Below are positions 14,813 to 23,865 of a stretch of 64,000 bases of DNA, piece after piece. The notes beneath the pieces are model-generated. The model was not told the DNA's origin and searched no databases. It saw only the letters and a list, made by a program, of their open reading frames with translations. Origin of the DNA: JAWVFM01 sp963771655 (GTDB taxonomy: Bacteria; Actinomycetota; Thermoleophilia; Solirubrobacterales; 70-9); the NCBI GenBank assembly GCA_963771655.1, contig CAVYUG010000008.1:11796-75795 (forward strand). Direction: 5' to 3'. Positions within the stretch are counted from its first letter, which is position 1. The number at the start of each line of letters is the position of its first letter. Position numbers and translations under genes: made by a program.

Positions 14813-16720
14813 TTGAGGCGGGCCAGGACGACGGCGATGGCGGCGACCCTCGCGGCGGTAGCCGTCGGCGCGGGCATCAGCACCTCGAGCGGCGCGGCCG
14901 CCACGCAGGCGCGCAAGGTGGTCGACTCGACCCCCCCGGCCGCCACCGCCAAGCGCGACCGCGGTGAGGCGCGCGGCGCGGTCAAGTTCTCGGTCGTGCT
15001 CGGCTGGCGTCACGCCGCCGGCCTCAAGGCCTTCGACGCAGCGGTCTCAGACCCGTCGAACGCCGCCTACGCCCACTACCTGAGCCCGTCGCGGTTCCGT
15101 CATCGGTTCTCGCCGACGAGCGCGGACGTCGCGGCCGTCAAGCGCTTCCTTCGCCAGGGCGGGTTCAGCATCGGAAGCACCTCGAAGGCGCGGATGCTCG
15201 TTCACGCAACGGGCAGCGTCGCGCAGGCCGAGCGCGCGTTCAACACCGACCTTCGCACCTACCGCATCGGCGGGCACACGTTGATCGAGGCGGCGAAGCC
15301 GGTCTCGGTGCCGGCCTCGCTTGCCGGCCGCGTGGTGGGGGTCAACGGCCTGAACCAGGCGCTGGCACGGCCCCTGGCCCAGGCGGCGCCGCCCCCGCCG
15401 GTCTTCCTGCAGGCGAAGCCCTGCTCGAAGTTCTGGGCGCAGCGCTTCACGGTCAACCAGCCACGGGCGTACGGCCAGCAGCAGCCGTGGATCGTCTGCG
15501 GCTACGCCGGCGCCCAGATGCAGGACGCGTACGACGTCGGATCGAACATCGCGCTCGGCAACGACGGCACCGGCGAGACGGTGGCGATCCTCGACGCGTT
15601 CGCCTCGCCGACGATCGTCCAGGACATCCAGACCTACTCGCAGAAGCACGGCCTGCCACCGGCGAAGGTGATGCAGACCGTCTTCAAGCCGTGCCCGAGC
15701 CACTGCGCGATCGAGAACCAGCAGGGCTGGTACGGCGAGGAGACGCTGGACTTCGACGCCGTCCACACGATGGCACCGGGAGCGACGATCCACTACTTCG
15801 GCGCCACCGACTCCGGGCCTGGGCTCGACGACGCCCTCGCCAACATCGTCGACAACCACTCGGCGTCGATCGTCACCAACTCCTACGGGTTCCTGGGCGA
15901 GAACGTCGGCGTCTCGCAGATCAACACGCAGCTGCAGATCAACCAGGAGGCGATCGCTCAAGGAATCGGTCTCTATTTCTCCTCCGGCGACGGTGGCGAT
16001 GAGAAGTCGACCCTCGGGTACATCACCACCGACTTCCCGGCCTCGAGCCCGTACGTGACCGCGGTCGGGGGCACGAGCCTCGGCGTCGGCCCCACGAACA
16101 ACTACCGCTTCGAGACCGGCTGGGGCACCTTCCGTGCCGACGCGAAGAAGGGCGCCTGGAAGCCGCACCAGCCGGGGGCCTTCTTCTACGGCGGTGGCGG
16201 CGGCACGTCGCGGCTGTTCACCGAGCCGGCCTACCAGGCCGGCGTCGTGCCCACCTCGCTCTCGGATCGCTACGGCGGCCACGGGCGGGTCGTGCCCGAT
16301 ATCTCGATGGACGGGGACCCGACGACCGGGCTCGCGGTCGGCCAGACCCAGACCTTCCCGAACGGGAAGGAGAGGTACGCGGAGGCCCGCTACGGCGGCA
16401 CGAGCCTTTCCTCGCCGCTGCTCGCCGGCGTGATGGCGCTCGCCGACCAGCAGGCCGGCTTCGCCCATGGGTTCGCCAATCCGGCGCTCTATGCGCTCAA
16501 CGGCACGGTTGCCTACCGCGACGTCCTGCCGCCGCCGACCCGCATCGCGGCCGTGCGGCGCGACTTCGTGAACGGCGTCAACGCGTCGAAGGGCACCACG
16601 CTCAGCCTGCGCACGCTCGACATGGACTCGTCGCTTCGGACGACGGCCGGGTTCGACAACGTCACCGGGATGGGCAGCCCCCGCGGGAGCGCGTTCATAA
16701 ACGCGCTGGCAGCGCCATAA
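14813..16720 (+). CDS. Secreted sedolisin-type (S53) serine-carboxyl protease
   Basis: This is a 635-residue preproprotein. The TTG at 14813 has a GAGGAGG ribosome binding site and opens a signal peptide (Arg-rich start, then AATLAAVAVGAGIS). A pro-domain of the kumamolisin activation type follows (FDAAVSDPSNAAYAHYLSP). The S53 catalytic residues are visible: E309 and D313 in YGEETLD, and S531 in YGGTSLSSP. FSSGDGGDE supplies the oxyanion-hole Asp region. The C-terminus contains a PDISMDGDPTTG calcium-region motif. Such enzymes are active at acidic pH after secretion. It is convergent with the glycosyltransferase gene. Confidence 0.88.
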   Translation: MRRARTTAMAATLAAVAVGAGISTSSGAAATQARKVVDSTPPAATAKRDRGEARGAVKFSVVLGWRHAAGLKAFDAAVSDPSNAAYAHYLSPSRFRHRFSPTSADVAAVKRFLRQGGFSIGSTSKARMLVHATGSVAQAERAFNTDLRTYRIGGHTLIEAAKPVSVPASLAGRVVGVNGLNQALARPLAQAAPPPPVFLQAKPCSKFWAQRFTVNQPRAYGQQQPWIVCGYAGAQMQDAYDVGSNIALGNDGTGETVAILDAFASPTIVQDIQTYSQKHGLPPAKVMQTVFKPCPSHCAIENQQGWYGEETLDFDAVHTMAPGATIHYFGATDSGPGLDDALANIVDNHSASIVTNSYGFLGENVGVSQINTQLQINQEAIAQGIGLYFSSGDGGDEKSTLGYITTDFPASSPYVTAVGGTSLGVGPTNNYRFETGWGTFRADAKKGAWKPHQPGAFFYGGGGGTSRLFTEPAYQAGVVPTSLSDRYGGHGRVVPDISMDGDPTTGLAVGQTQTFPNGKERYAEARYGGTSLSSPLLAGVMALADQQAGFAHGFANPALYALNGTVAYRDVLPPPTRIAAVRRDFVNGVNASKGTTLSLRTLDMDSSLRTTAGFDNVTGMGSPRGSAFINALAAP

Positions 16721-16733
16721 CAATCACACCTTC

Positions 16734-17738
16734 CTAGCGGAGCCAGGTGCGGACGATCGCGTTCGCGAAGCCCACGCCGTAGCGCACGACGGCGGGCTTC
16801 TTCGAGTGGCCGTGGGCTCGGCTGGCCACGGTCACCGGCACCTCCTTCGCGGGGATCCCGCGCTTGATCGCCTCGATCATGAACTCGGAGGTGTGGAACT
16901 GCTCCTGTCGGAGGACCAGTTGCGGCAGCACGTCGGCGCGGACCGCTCGGTAGCCGTTGGAGCAATCGCTCACCTTCGTGCGGGTGATGAAGGAGACGAG
17001 CCGGTTGAAGAACACGATCCCCGCCTCCCGCGCCGGGTGGTTGGGCTCGGCCTCGCCGAGCACGCGCGAGCCGTGCGCCACCGCGACCTCGCCGGAGACG
17101 ACCGGCTCCACGAGGCGCGCCATCTCGGAGGGAAGATGCTGACCGTCGGCGTCGAGGGTGACGACGATGGACGCACCCGAGTCGGCGAGCAGGCGGTAGC
17201 CCGTGCGCAGAGCGGCGCCGCCCCCGCGGTTGATCACGTGGCGCGCCACCACCGCACCATGCGCGCGCGCCACGTCGCTCGTCCCGTCGCGCGAGCCGTC
17301 GTCGACGACGAGCGTCGCGGTCGCGATCCCGCACACCTCGGGCGGGATGGCATCGAGGACGCCGCCGACGCTCTCCGCCTCGTCGTAGGCGGGAACGAGA
17401 ATCCCGATCCGACCGCGAAAGCGGTCAGGATGCCCGGCGATCCGGAACTCCTCCCAGGCGAGGCCCTCGAGCAGGGCCGAGAGCTCACGGGTGATACGTG
17501 ATCCCTGCGAGAGCGCTCGCAGCACGAGGAAGAACAGGACGGCGACCGCGAGGATCACGACCCCGACGATGCGCGTGCCGTTCTGCCGCTTGAAGGAGAA
17601 CGCGCTGAGCAGCGCGTCGAGGATCTCGGTTCCGGACACGATCGCGAGGCCGAGCGCGACGGCGAGCAGGATCAGCACGTCGACGTTTCTCAGCGAGCGA
17701 CGACGCCAGATCGCGAACACGGCCACGGCCACCGCCAC
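16734..17738 (-). CDS. Membrane-anchored family 2 glycosyltransferase
   Basis: This is a 334-residue protein. The first ~90 residues contain two or three hydrophobic segments resembling DUF2304 (LRNVDVLILLAVALGLAIVSG and VVILAVAVLFFLVLRALS). They are followed by a GT2 catalytic domain: IGILVPAYDEAESVGGVLDAI, VVDDGSRDGTSDVA, VVTLDADGQHLPSEMARLVEP (the DXD-type site) and NGYRAVRADVL. The enzyme probably transfers a sugar from a nucleotide- or dolichyl-type donor to a lipid acceptor. It is divergent from the UDP-sulfoquinovose synthase gene, so a shared glycolipid pathway is possible but unproven. The start is a GTG. Hydrophobic codons extend further upstream without a usable start. Confidence 0.8.
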   Translation of the reverse strand: MAVAVAVFAIWRRRSLRNVDVLILLAVALGLAIVSGTEILDALLSAFSFKRQNGTRIVGVVILAVAVLFFLVLRALSQGSRITRELSALLEGLAWEEFRIAGHPDRFRGRIGILVPAYDEAESVGGVLDAIPPEVCGIATATLVVDDGSRDGTSDVARAHGAVVARHVINRGGGAALRTGYRLLADSGASIVVTLDADGQHLPSEMARLVEPVVSGEVAVAHGSRVLGEAEPNHPAREAGIVFFNRLVSFITRTKVSDCSNGYRAVRADVLPQLVLRQEQFHTSEFMIEAIKRGIPAKEVPVTVASRAHGHSKKPAVVRYGVGFANAIVRTWLR

Positions 17739-17924
17739 GGCCAGGCCGGCGGCGCGGATCGCCGTCAGCTCGTGCGGGAAGATGCTCGCGAGGGCGGTCA
17801 GGGCAGGCGGAGGATAGGGCCGCCCCCCGGCCCGAACCGCACCTTGCGCTTCAGGGAGGGAAGGGGCCGAGCGTCTACCTGGAAGCGTTTAACCCGCCCA
17901 CCGGTCCGCTACCCTCGCCCGGCG

Positions 17925-19127
17925 ATGCGCGTCCTGATCCTGGGTGGCGACGGTTACCTGGGGTGGCCGACCGCGATGCGATTCTCGGCCCGCGGGCACG
18001 AGGTCGCCGTGGTCGACAACTTCTCCCGTCGCCGCTGGCATCTTCAGAGCTCAACCGACTCCCTCACCCCGATCGGCTCCCTCGAGGGCCGGGTGAGCGC
18101 CTGGAGCGATCTCACGGGGAACGACATCCAGGCGTTCGTCGGATCGATCGAGGACGCCGAGTTCCTCGACGGCGTGCTCGCCGACACACGTCCCGAGGCG
18201 ATCGTCCACTACGGCGAGCAGCCCTCGGCGCCGTTCTCGATGCGCTCTCGCGCCGCCGCAATCGAAACCCAGCAGACGAACGTCATCGGGACGCTCAACC
18301 TGCTGCACTCGATTCGCGACCTCGTGCCCGACTGCCACCTCGTGAAGCTCGGCACGATGGGCGAGTACGGCACCCCCAACATCGACATCGAGGAGGGGTT
18401 CATCGAGATCGAGCACAGGGGGCGCAAGGACACGCTGCCGTTCCCGAAGATGCCGGGCTCGATCTATCACCTCTCGAAGGTCCACGACTCGCACAACATC
18501 CACTTCGCGTGCCGGATTTGGGGGCTGCGCTCGACGGACCTCAACCAGGGCGTCGTCTACGGCATCGAGACCGAGGAGTCCGTACCCGACGAGCGGTTGG
18601 TGACGCGATTCGACTACGACGAGTACTTCGGGACCGTCCTGAACCGCTTCTGCGTCCAGGCGGTCATCGGTCACCCGCTCACCGTGTACGGGGAGGGCGG
18701 CCAGACCCGGGGCTTCCTCAACATCCGCGACACGCTCCAGTGCGTCGAGCTCGCGGTGGCGCACCCGCCGGAGCTCGGCGAGTACCGGGTCTTCAACCAG
18801 TTCACCGAGCAGTTCTCGGTGGCCGAGCTGGCCGAGCTCGTCAAGCGAAGCGCGGCCGAGGTCGGGATCGAGGTGGAGATCAAGCGCTATCCGAACCCGC
18901 GCATCGAGGCCGAGCGCCACTACTACAACGCCGCCAACACGAAGCTTCACGACCTCGGCCTGCGACCGCACCTCCTGGGCGAGGAGCTCGTCCGCTCGAT
19001 GCTGGGCATCATCGGCCGCTACTCGGACCGGGTGATCGAGCGGGCGATCATGCCGACCACCCTCTGGAAGCCGGGCGAGCTCGAAGGGGAGCTGCCGCCG
19101 GCCGCGAGCGAGCCGACGGGTTCGTGA
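17925..19127 (+). CDS. sqdB: UDP-sulfoquinovose synthase
   Basis: This 400-residue extended SDR enzyme makes UDP-sulfoquinovose from UDP-glucose and sulfite, the head-group donor for sulfolipid. The glycine motif is VLILGGDGYLGWPTAMRFS. The family-specific stretch KLGTMGEYGTPNIDIEEG starts at residue 141 and contains T144. The catalytic pair is Y181 and K185 in YHLSKVHDSHNI. These lie one position from the Thr, Tyr and Lys I recall for plant SQD1. STDLNQGVVYG is also conserved. The ATG follows TACCCT (17910-17915) by nine bases. The stop overlaps the start of a TetR gene (GTGA). No SqdX-type sulfolipid synthase is visible in the window. Confidence 0.92.
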   Translation: MRVLILGGDGYLGWPTAMRFSARGHEVAVVDNFSRRRWHLQSSTDSLTPIGSLEGRVSAWSDLTGNDIQAFVGSIEDAEFLDGVLADTRPEAIVHYGEQPSAPFSMRSRAAAIETQQTNVIGTLNLLHSIRDLVPDCHLVKLGTMGEYGTPNIDIEEGFIEIEHRGRKDTLPFPKMPGSIYHLSKVHDSHNIHFACRIWGLRSTDLNQGVVYGIETEESVPDERLVTRFDYDEYFGTVLNRFCVQAVIGHPLTVYGEGGQTRGFLNIRDTLQCVELAVAHPPELGEYRVFNQFTEQFSVAELAELVKRSAAEVGIEVEIKRYPNPRIEAERHYYNAANTKLHDLGLRPHLLGEELVRSMLGIIGRYSDRVIERAIMPTTLWKPGELEGELPPAASEPTGS

Positions 19128-19744
19128 GCCCGAGGGCAAAGGCTAAGCGCGGCGCGAAGACCCGCGCCGAGCAGCGCGCCGAGCGCCGGCGGGCGATCAT
19201 CGATGCCGCTCTGCGCATCATGGCCTCAAAGGGCCTTCAGGCGGTGACGCACCGCACGGTCGCTCGCGAGGCGAAGGTGCCCCTCGCGGCGACGACCTAC
19301 TACTTCGCCTCCAAGGACGAGATCCTCGCCGAGGCGCTCGAGTCTCTTTCGGCCGCCGAGGTCGAGCGCCTCTCCGACCTGACGTCGGAGATCGGGACTG
19401 GCTCGAGGTCGCAGGAGGAGGTGGCCGCCGCGCTCGGAAAGGCGCTGATCCCCGAGCCCGACGAGGCGGAGCGCCGCTGGCTGGCACAGTTCGAGATCTA
19501 CGTCGAGGCGGCGCGCAACCCGGAGCTTCGCCCCGCCGTGCAGCGCTGGCGCGAGGCGTTCGTGGGCCTCGCGGAGTCGTCGCTGCGGGCGGTTGGGGCC
19601 CCCGACCCCGAGCGCCGCGCTCCGATCGCGATCGCTGCGATCAACGGCATCCTCCTCGACCGTCTCCGCGGCGTCGGCGACGATCCGCAGCGGACGATGG
19701 CCACCCGCTTCAATGATCTGTTTGCCCTGCTCTTGAGCAGCTAA
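19124..19744 (+). CDS. TetR-family transcriptional regulator
   Basis: This is a 206-residue regulator starting from a GTG that overlaps the sqdB stop codon. The N-terminus is Lys/Arg-rich. The DNA-binding domain follows: RAIIDAALRIMASKGLQAVTHRTVAREAKVPLAATTYYFASKDEIL, in which ATTYYF is the recognition-helix region. The C-terminal ligand domain is helical and unassigned. Cotranscription with sqdB suggests local control or autoregulation, but no palindrome is seen upstream of sqdB. The ilvB promoter lies within the last bases of this gene. Confidence 0.85.
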   Translation: MSPRAKAKRGAKTRAEQRAERRRAIIDAALRIMASKGLQAVTHRTVAREAKVPLAATTYYFASKDEILAEALESLSAAEVERLSDLTSEIGTGSRSQEEVAAALGKALIPEPDEAERRWLAQFEIYVEAARNPELRPAVQRWREAFVGLAESSLRAVGAPDPERRAPIAIAAINGILLDRLRGVGDDPQRTMATRFNDLFALLLSS

Positions 19745-19761
19745 CGGGCCGCCCGTACAAT
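19733..19761 (+). promoter_or_regulatory. ilvB promoter (-35 and -10)
   Basis: TTGAGC (19733-19738) and TACAAT (19756-19761) are separated by 17 bases, a near-ideal sigma-70-type promoter. The ATG of ilvB is eight bases after the -10 box. There is therefore no room for a leader peptide, unlike leuA. Confidence 0.7.
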
Positions 19762-19769
19762 CTCTCACC

Positions 19770-21449
19770 ATGCGGGCCGCCGACGCTCTTTGCGAAGCGC
19801 TGAAGGCCGAGGGCGTGGAGCACGTCTTCGGCATTCCGGGGGGTGCCAACCTCCCGACTTACGACGCCCTGTACGACGCCGACCTCGTCCACATCCAGGC
19901 GCGCCACGAGCAGGGCGCCGGCCATGCCGCCGAGGGCTACGCCAAGGCCTCGGGCCGAGTGGGAGTCGCCTTCGCGACCTCGGGACCGGGCGCAACCAAC
20001 CTCGTGACGGCGATCGCCGACGCGATGATGGACTCGGTCCCCACCGTCTTCATCACCGGCCAGGTCCGCACCGAGCTGATCGGGACCGATGGGTTCCAGG
20101 AGGCCGACGTCACCGGCATCACGCTGCCCGTGGTCAAGCACTCCTTCCTGGTGCAGGACCCGCGCCAGATCCCCGAGTACATCCACAAGGCGTTCCACAT
20201 CGCCTCCACCGGCCGGCCGGGCCCGGTGCTCGTCGACGTGCCGCAGGACCTGTCGCGGGTCGACATCGAGTACGAGCCGGCGTCGGGCAGTCCCGACCTT
20301 CCGGGCTACAAGCCGCCCACGGAGGGCAACATCAAGCAGATTCGCGTCGCGGCGCGCGCGCTGGCGAACTCTCGACGCCCGGTCATCTACGGTGGCGGCG
20401 GGATCGTCAACGCGAACGCCTCGGAGGAGTTTCGCGAGTTCTGTCTGTCCGACCGCTTCCCCGTGACGCTCACGGTGATGGGGCTCGGCGCGTTCCCGGC
20501 CCCGCACGAGCAGTGGCTCGGGATGCTCGGCATGCACGGCACGCGCACAGCGAACTACGCGATGGACGAAGCCGACCTCATCATCGCCGTCGGCGCCCGC
20601 TTCGACGATCGCATCACCGGGAAGCTGTCGGAGTTCGCGCCGCGGGCGAAGTTCGTGCACATCGACGTCGATCCCGCCGAGATCTCGAAGAACGTCGCCG
20701 CGCACATCCCGATCGTGGGCGACGCCGCCGACGTGCTCCCGAAGCTGCTCCACGAGTACCGCGCCACGAGTGCTGATCCCTCACGGCTCGACGAATGGTG
20801 GGGCCAGATCAAGCAGTGGCAGGCCGACCACCCGCTCCGCTACGAGGACTCCTCCGACTCCGAGATCAAGCCCCAGTTGATGATCGAGGCCATGTACGAG
20901 GCCACGGGCGGCGACGCCATCATCACCTCCGACGTGGGCCAGCACCAGATGTGGGCGGCCCAGTACTACCACTTCGCCGAGCCGCGGCGGTGGATCAACT
21001 CCGGGGGCCTGGGCACGATGGGCTTCGGGCTGCCTGCGGCGATCGGGGCCAAGGTCGCGAAGCCCGACGACACGGTCGTGTGCCTGGCGGGTGACGGCAG
21101 CCTCATCATGGTCTGCCAGGAGATGGCGACGGCGGCCGTCCACGACATCCCGGTCAAGGTCTTCCTCATGAACAACGGCCACTTCGGGATGGTCCGCCAG
21201 TGGCAGGAGCTCTTCTGGGACGGCCGCTACAAGTCGGTCGAGATGGGGCCCAGCCCCGACTGGGTGAAGCTGGCCGAGGCGTTCGGCTGGACCGGCATGC
21301 GCTGCGCCGACAAGGGCGAGCTCGCGGGAACGATGCGGGCGGCGCTCGAGACCGACGGGCCCGTCCTCGTCGACGTGCAGGTGTCGAAGACCGAAAACTG
21401 CTTCCCGATGATTCCCGCCGGGGCGGCCGCACGGGACATGGTGGGCTGA
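19770..21449 (+). CDS. ilvB: Acetolactate synthase, large subunit
   Basis: This 559-residue thiamine-diphosphate enzyme condenses two pyruvates, or pyruvate and 2-ketobutyrate, in valine/leucine and isoleucine synthesis. The catalytic Glu is in ARHEQGAGHAAEGYAKASG. ThDP/Mg binding is GDGSLIMVCQEMATAA...FLMNNGHFGMVRQWQ. GFQEADVTGI and the central FAD-type domain with GARFDDRITG identify it as an AHAS rather than another ThDP enzyme. It overlaps ilvN by one base. Expression is likely driven by the TTGAGC/TACAAT promoter with an essentially leaderless mRNA. Confidence 0.96.
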   Translation: MRAADALCEALKAEGVEHVFGIPGGANLPTYDALYDADLVHIQARHEQGAGHAAEGYAKASGRVGVAFATSGPGATNLVTAIADAMMDSVPTVFITGQVRTELIGTDGFQEADVTGITLPVVKHSFLVQDPRQIPEYIHKAFHIASTGRPGPVLVDVPQDLSRVDIEYEPASGSPDLPGYKPPTEGNIKQIRVAARALANSRRPVIYGGGGIVNANASEEFREFCLSDRFPVTLTVMGLGAFPAPHEQWLGMLGMHGTRTANYAMDEADLIIAVGARFDDRITGKLSEFAPRAKFVHIDVDPAEISKNVAAHIPIVGDAADVLPKLLHEYRATSADPSRLDEWWGQIKQWQADHPLRYEDSSDSEIKPQLMIEAMYEATGGDAIITSDVGQHQMWAAQYYHFAEPRRWINSGGLGTMGFGLPAAIGAKVAKPDDTVVCLAGDGSLIMVCQEMATAAVHDIPVKVFLMNNGHFGMVRQWQELFWDGRYKSVEMGPSPDWVKLAEAFGWTGMRCADKGELAGTMRAALETDGPVLVDVQVSKTENCFPMIPAGAAARDMVG

Positions 21450-22000
21450 TGGAAGCCGGCACCCCGGAGATCGTCAAGCTCGAGGACCTGCAGGTCAGCT
21501 CGGGGCTTACCGGCCGCAAGCACGTTCTCTCGCTGCTCGTCGAGAACAAGCCCGGTGTTCTCGCCCGGATCGCGGGCCTCTTCAGCCGGCGTGGGTTCAA
21601 CATCGACACGCTCGCCGTCGGCCCCACGGAGGATCCCGAGATCTCGCGCGTCACGCTCACGGTCGATGGCGCCGTCCACCCGATCGACCAGGTGACCAAG
21701 CAGCTTCACAAGCTGGTCAACGTGATCAAGATCCGGGACATGGAGCCGGACAACACGGTCTCGCGGGAGATGGCGCTCTTTCGGGTCTCGGCTCCGGTGG
21801 AGAGCCGCGCGGAGATCATGCAGTTCGCAGAGATCTTTCGCGCGAACATCGTCGACGTGTCGCGCAAGACGATGACGATCGAGGTCACCGGCACGCAGGA
21901 CAAGATCTCGAGCTTCGAGCGCATGGTCCGCCCGCACGGGCTGATCGAGATGGCGCGTACGGGCGAGGTCGCAATCATGCGGTCTCGGCCCGAGGCCTGA
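21449..22000 (+). CDS. ilvN: Acetolactate synthase, regulatory subunit
   Basis: This 183-residue subunit activates IlvB and mediates feedback inhibition by valine. The N-terminal ACT domain is HVLSLLVENKPGVLARIAGLFSRRGFNIDTL, and the C-terminal half is the ALS_ss_C domain. The ~22-residue leader before the ACT domain is slightly longer than usual. The ATG shares a base with the ilvB stop (TGATG), so the two subunits are probably coupled. Confidence 0.95.
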   Translation: MEAGTPEIVKLEDLQVSSGLTGRKHVLSLLVENKPGVLARIAGLFSRRGFNIDTLAVGPTEDPEISRVTLTVDGAVHPIDQVTKQLHKLVNVIKIRDMEPDNTVSREMALFRVSAPVESRAEIMQFAEIFRANIVDVSRKTMTIEVTGTQDKISSFERMVRPHGLIEMARTGEVAIMRSRPEA

Positions 22001-22074
22001 CCCCGACCCTCGATACGGCAACGGGCGCCCTCGAGGCGCTGCTCGAGCGGTCCCAGGGCCGGCGGATCGTCAGC

Positions 22075-23382
22075 GTGACCCTCGAGGTCGACCTTCCCGA
22101 CCCGAGCGCCGCCGTGTTCGGCGCACGCATGGCGGGCGATCGCTGGTTCTGCTGGGAGCAGCCGGAGCGCGGCGGCTTCGCGCTCGCGGGGCTCGGGGCC
22201 ACCGCCGAGGTCGTGAGCCGAGGGCGAGAGCGATTTCGAGACGCGGCGACTGGCTGCGCCGAGCTCATGCGTGGGCGGGTGGCCGACGAGCCGGGCGAAT
22301 TGCCGGCCGGGGCCGGGCCCGTGTGGGTCGGCGGGTTCGCCTTCGACCCGGAGGGAGGGGGGAACCCGGAGTGGTCGTCATTTCCGCCGGCGCGGCTGTC
22401 GCTCCCGGAGGTCTCGCTCTTGCGGCGCGACGGCCGGACCTATCTCACCCTGACGGCGATGGCCGGCGGCGACACGAGATCGGCCCGCGCCCGGCTCGAG
22501 GCCCGCCTGGCCTCGCTACGGGAGGTGGCGCTGCCGATGGCGGACCCGCACCCGACGTCTTCGGTGAGGATCGCCAGCCGGCTCGCGCCGGACCGCTACG
22601 AGGCCGCGGTCGCCCGCGCGACCGAGCGGATTCGCTCCGGTGGGCTCGAGAAGGTGGTCTTGGCGCGCGAGGTGGTGGTCGACGCGCCGGCCGCCCACGA
22701 CGTCGCCGCGCTCTACGGGGCGATTCGCGAGCTCTTTCCGAGTTGCTTCTGCTTCTGCTGCGGCACCGCCGAGGGAAGCTTTCTCGGCGCCAGCCCCGAG
22801 TTGCTCATCCGGCGGGAGGGGGCCGGGGCGGCCACCGTCGCGCTCGCCGGGTCGACCAGGCGCAGCGCCGACCCGGCGGTCGACGACCACCTCGGCGAGC
22901 GGCTGCTGCGAAGCGCCAAGGACCGCTCGGAGCACGCGATCGTCGCCCGGCGCATCGAGCGGGCACTGCGCGCGCATTCGATCTGGGTCGCTTCGGAACC
23001 CGAGCCCCAGGTCGTGCGGGTCGCGAACATCCAGCATTTGGCGACCCCGGTCCACGCCCAGCTCTCGCATCCACGCTCGGCCGTGGAGCTGGCGGGTCTC
23101 CTGCACCCAACGCCCGCGGTGGGAGGCGAGCCCAGCGAGGCGGCGCTCGCCGCCATCGCGGAGCTCGAGGCCATGGATCGCGGTTGGTACGCGGGCCCGG
23201 TCGGCTGGATGGACGCCAGCGAGGACGGGGAGATGTGCGTCGCTCTGCGCTCGGCGCTCGTGCGCGATCGCCGTGCCCACCTCTACGCCGGCGCGGGCAT
23301 CGTCGCCGATTCGGATCCGGCGTCCGAGCTCGCCGAGACCGAGCTCAAGCTCGACGCCCTTCTGCCGCTGCTCGCCGGCTGA
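22075..23382 (+). CDS. menF: Isochorismate synthase (menaquinone pathway)
   Basis: This 435-residue chorismate-utilising enzyme converts chorismate to isochorismate, the entry step to menaquinone. The conserved C-terminal core includes LEKVVLAREVVV, FLGASPELLIRR, ALAGSTRRSADP, SAKDRSEHAIVARRI, VQHL-type NIQHLATPVHA, HPTPAVGGEPSEAAL and GWYAGPVGWMDASEDGEMCVALRSAL. The GTG is the first canonical start. In-frame codons upstream, back to a CTG overlapping the ilvN stop, also read like a MenF N-terminus, so the protein may be longer. The Men neighbours support MenF over a salicylate- or siderophore-type homologue. Confidence 0.9.
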   Translation: MTLEVDLPDPSAAVFGARMAGDRWFCWEQPERGGFALAGLGATAEVVSRGRERFRDAATGCAELMRGRVADEPGELPAGAGPVWVGGFAFDPEGGGNPEWSSFPPARLSLPEVSLLRRDGRTYLTLTAMAGGDTRSARARLEARLASLREVALPMADPHPTSSVRIASRLAPDRYEAAVARATERIRSGGLEKVVLAREVVVDAPAAHDVAALYGAIRELFPSCFCFCCGTAEGSFLGASPELLIRREGAGAATVALAGSTRRSADPAVDDHLGERLLRSAKDRSEHAIVARRIERALRAHSIWVASEPEPQVVRVANIQHLATPVHAQLSHPRSAVELAGLLHPTPAVGGEPSEAALAAIAELEAMDRGWYAGPVGWMDASEDGEMCVALRSALVRDRRAHLYAGAGIVADSDPASELAETELKLDALLPLLAG

Positions 23383-23436
23383 GTAGTCTTCCCGCGGAGC
23401 GTCGGGAGCCGGCGCGCAGTCTCGACGGAGGTTTCG

Positions 23437-23865
23437 ATGCGATTCAGGGTCTTGGCCGGGTTGGCGACGCTCGGCTGCGCGGCTGCGCTTGCGGCCTGCG
23501 GCGGCAGCGACAGCAGCGACAGCAGCGCGGGGTCGGTCACCGCGTTCTGCGACAAGGTCAACGAGGTCAAGGGGCTCGACAACCCGTTCGCAAGCGTGCA
23601 GCCCGGGGACGTGCAGGGCGCGAAGGACGCGCTCGACAAGTTCCGCTCGGAGCTCGCGAGCGTCGTCGCTGCAGCTCCCTCCGAGATCAAGCCGGACGTC
23701 GACAAGGTCCAGAGCACCATCGACGACTTCGCGAGCAAGGTCTCGACCGCTTCGACGCCGCAGGACCTGCTGAAAGTGGCTCAGAGCTTCCAGGGCCAGG
23801 CCGCCTCGCTGCAGGCGACGAACGCCAAGATCAAGCAGTACGTCGACCAGAACTGCAAGTCCTGA
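23437..23865 (+). CDS. Small secreted lipoprotein
   Basis: This is a 142-residue protein with a lipoprotein signal peptide. It has an Arg-containing start, the hydrophobic stretch VLAGLATLGCAAALA and the lipobox LAAC, after which the mature part begins Cys-Gly-Gly-Ser. A Ser/Asp linker and a helical domain with a likely coiled coil follow. Two further cysteines (VTAFCDK and the C-terminal QNCKS) could pair. The ribosome binding site GGAGGT is clear, and TAGTCT at 23384-23389 suggests its own promoter. Function is unknown. It ends exactly where the convergent menD stop begins. Confidence 0.8.
   Translation: MRFRVLAGLATLGCAAALAACGGSDSSDSSAGSVTAFCDKVNEVKGLDNPFASVQPGDVQGAKDALDKFRSELASVVAAAPSEIKPDVDKVQSTIDDFASKVSTASTPQDLLKVAQSFQGQAASLQATNAKIKQYVDQNCKS

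Noticed and set aside
12520..14985. Minus-strand open frame of about 820 codons
   Set aside because: It lies opposite gatB, ndh and the small membrane protein gene, and has no motif or ribosome binding site.
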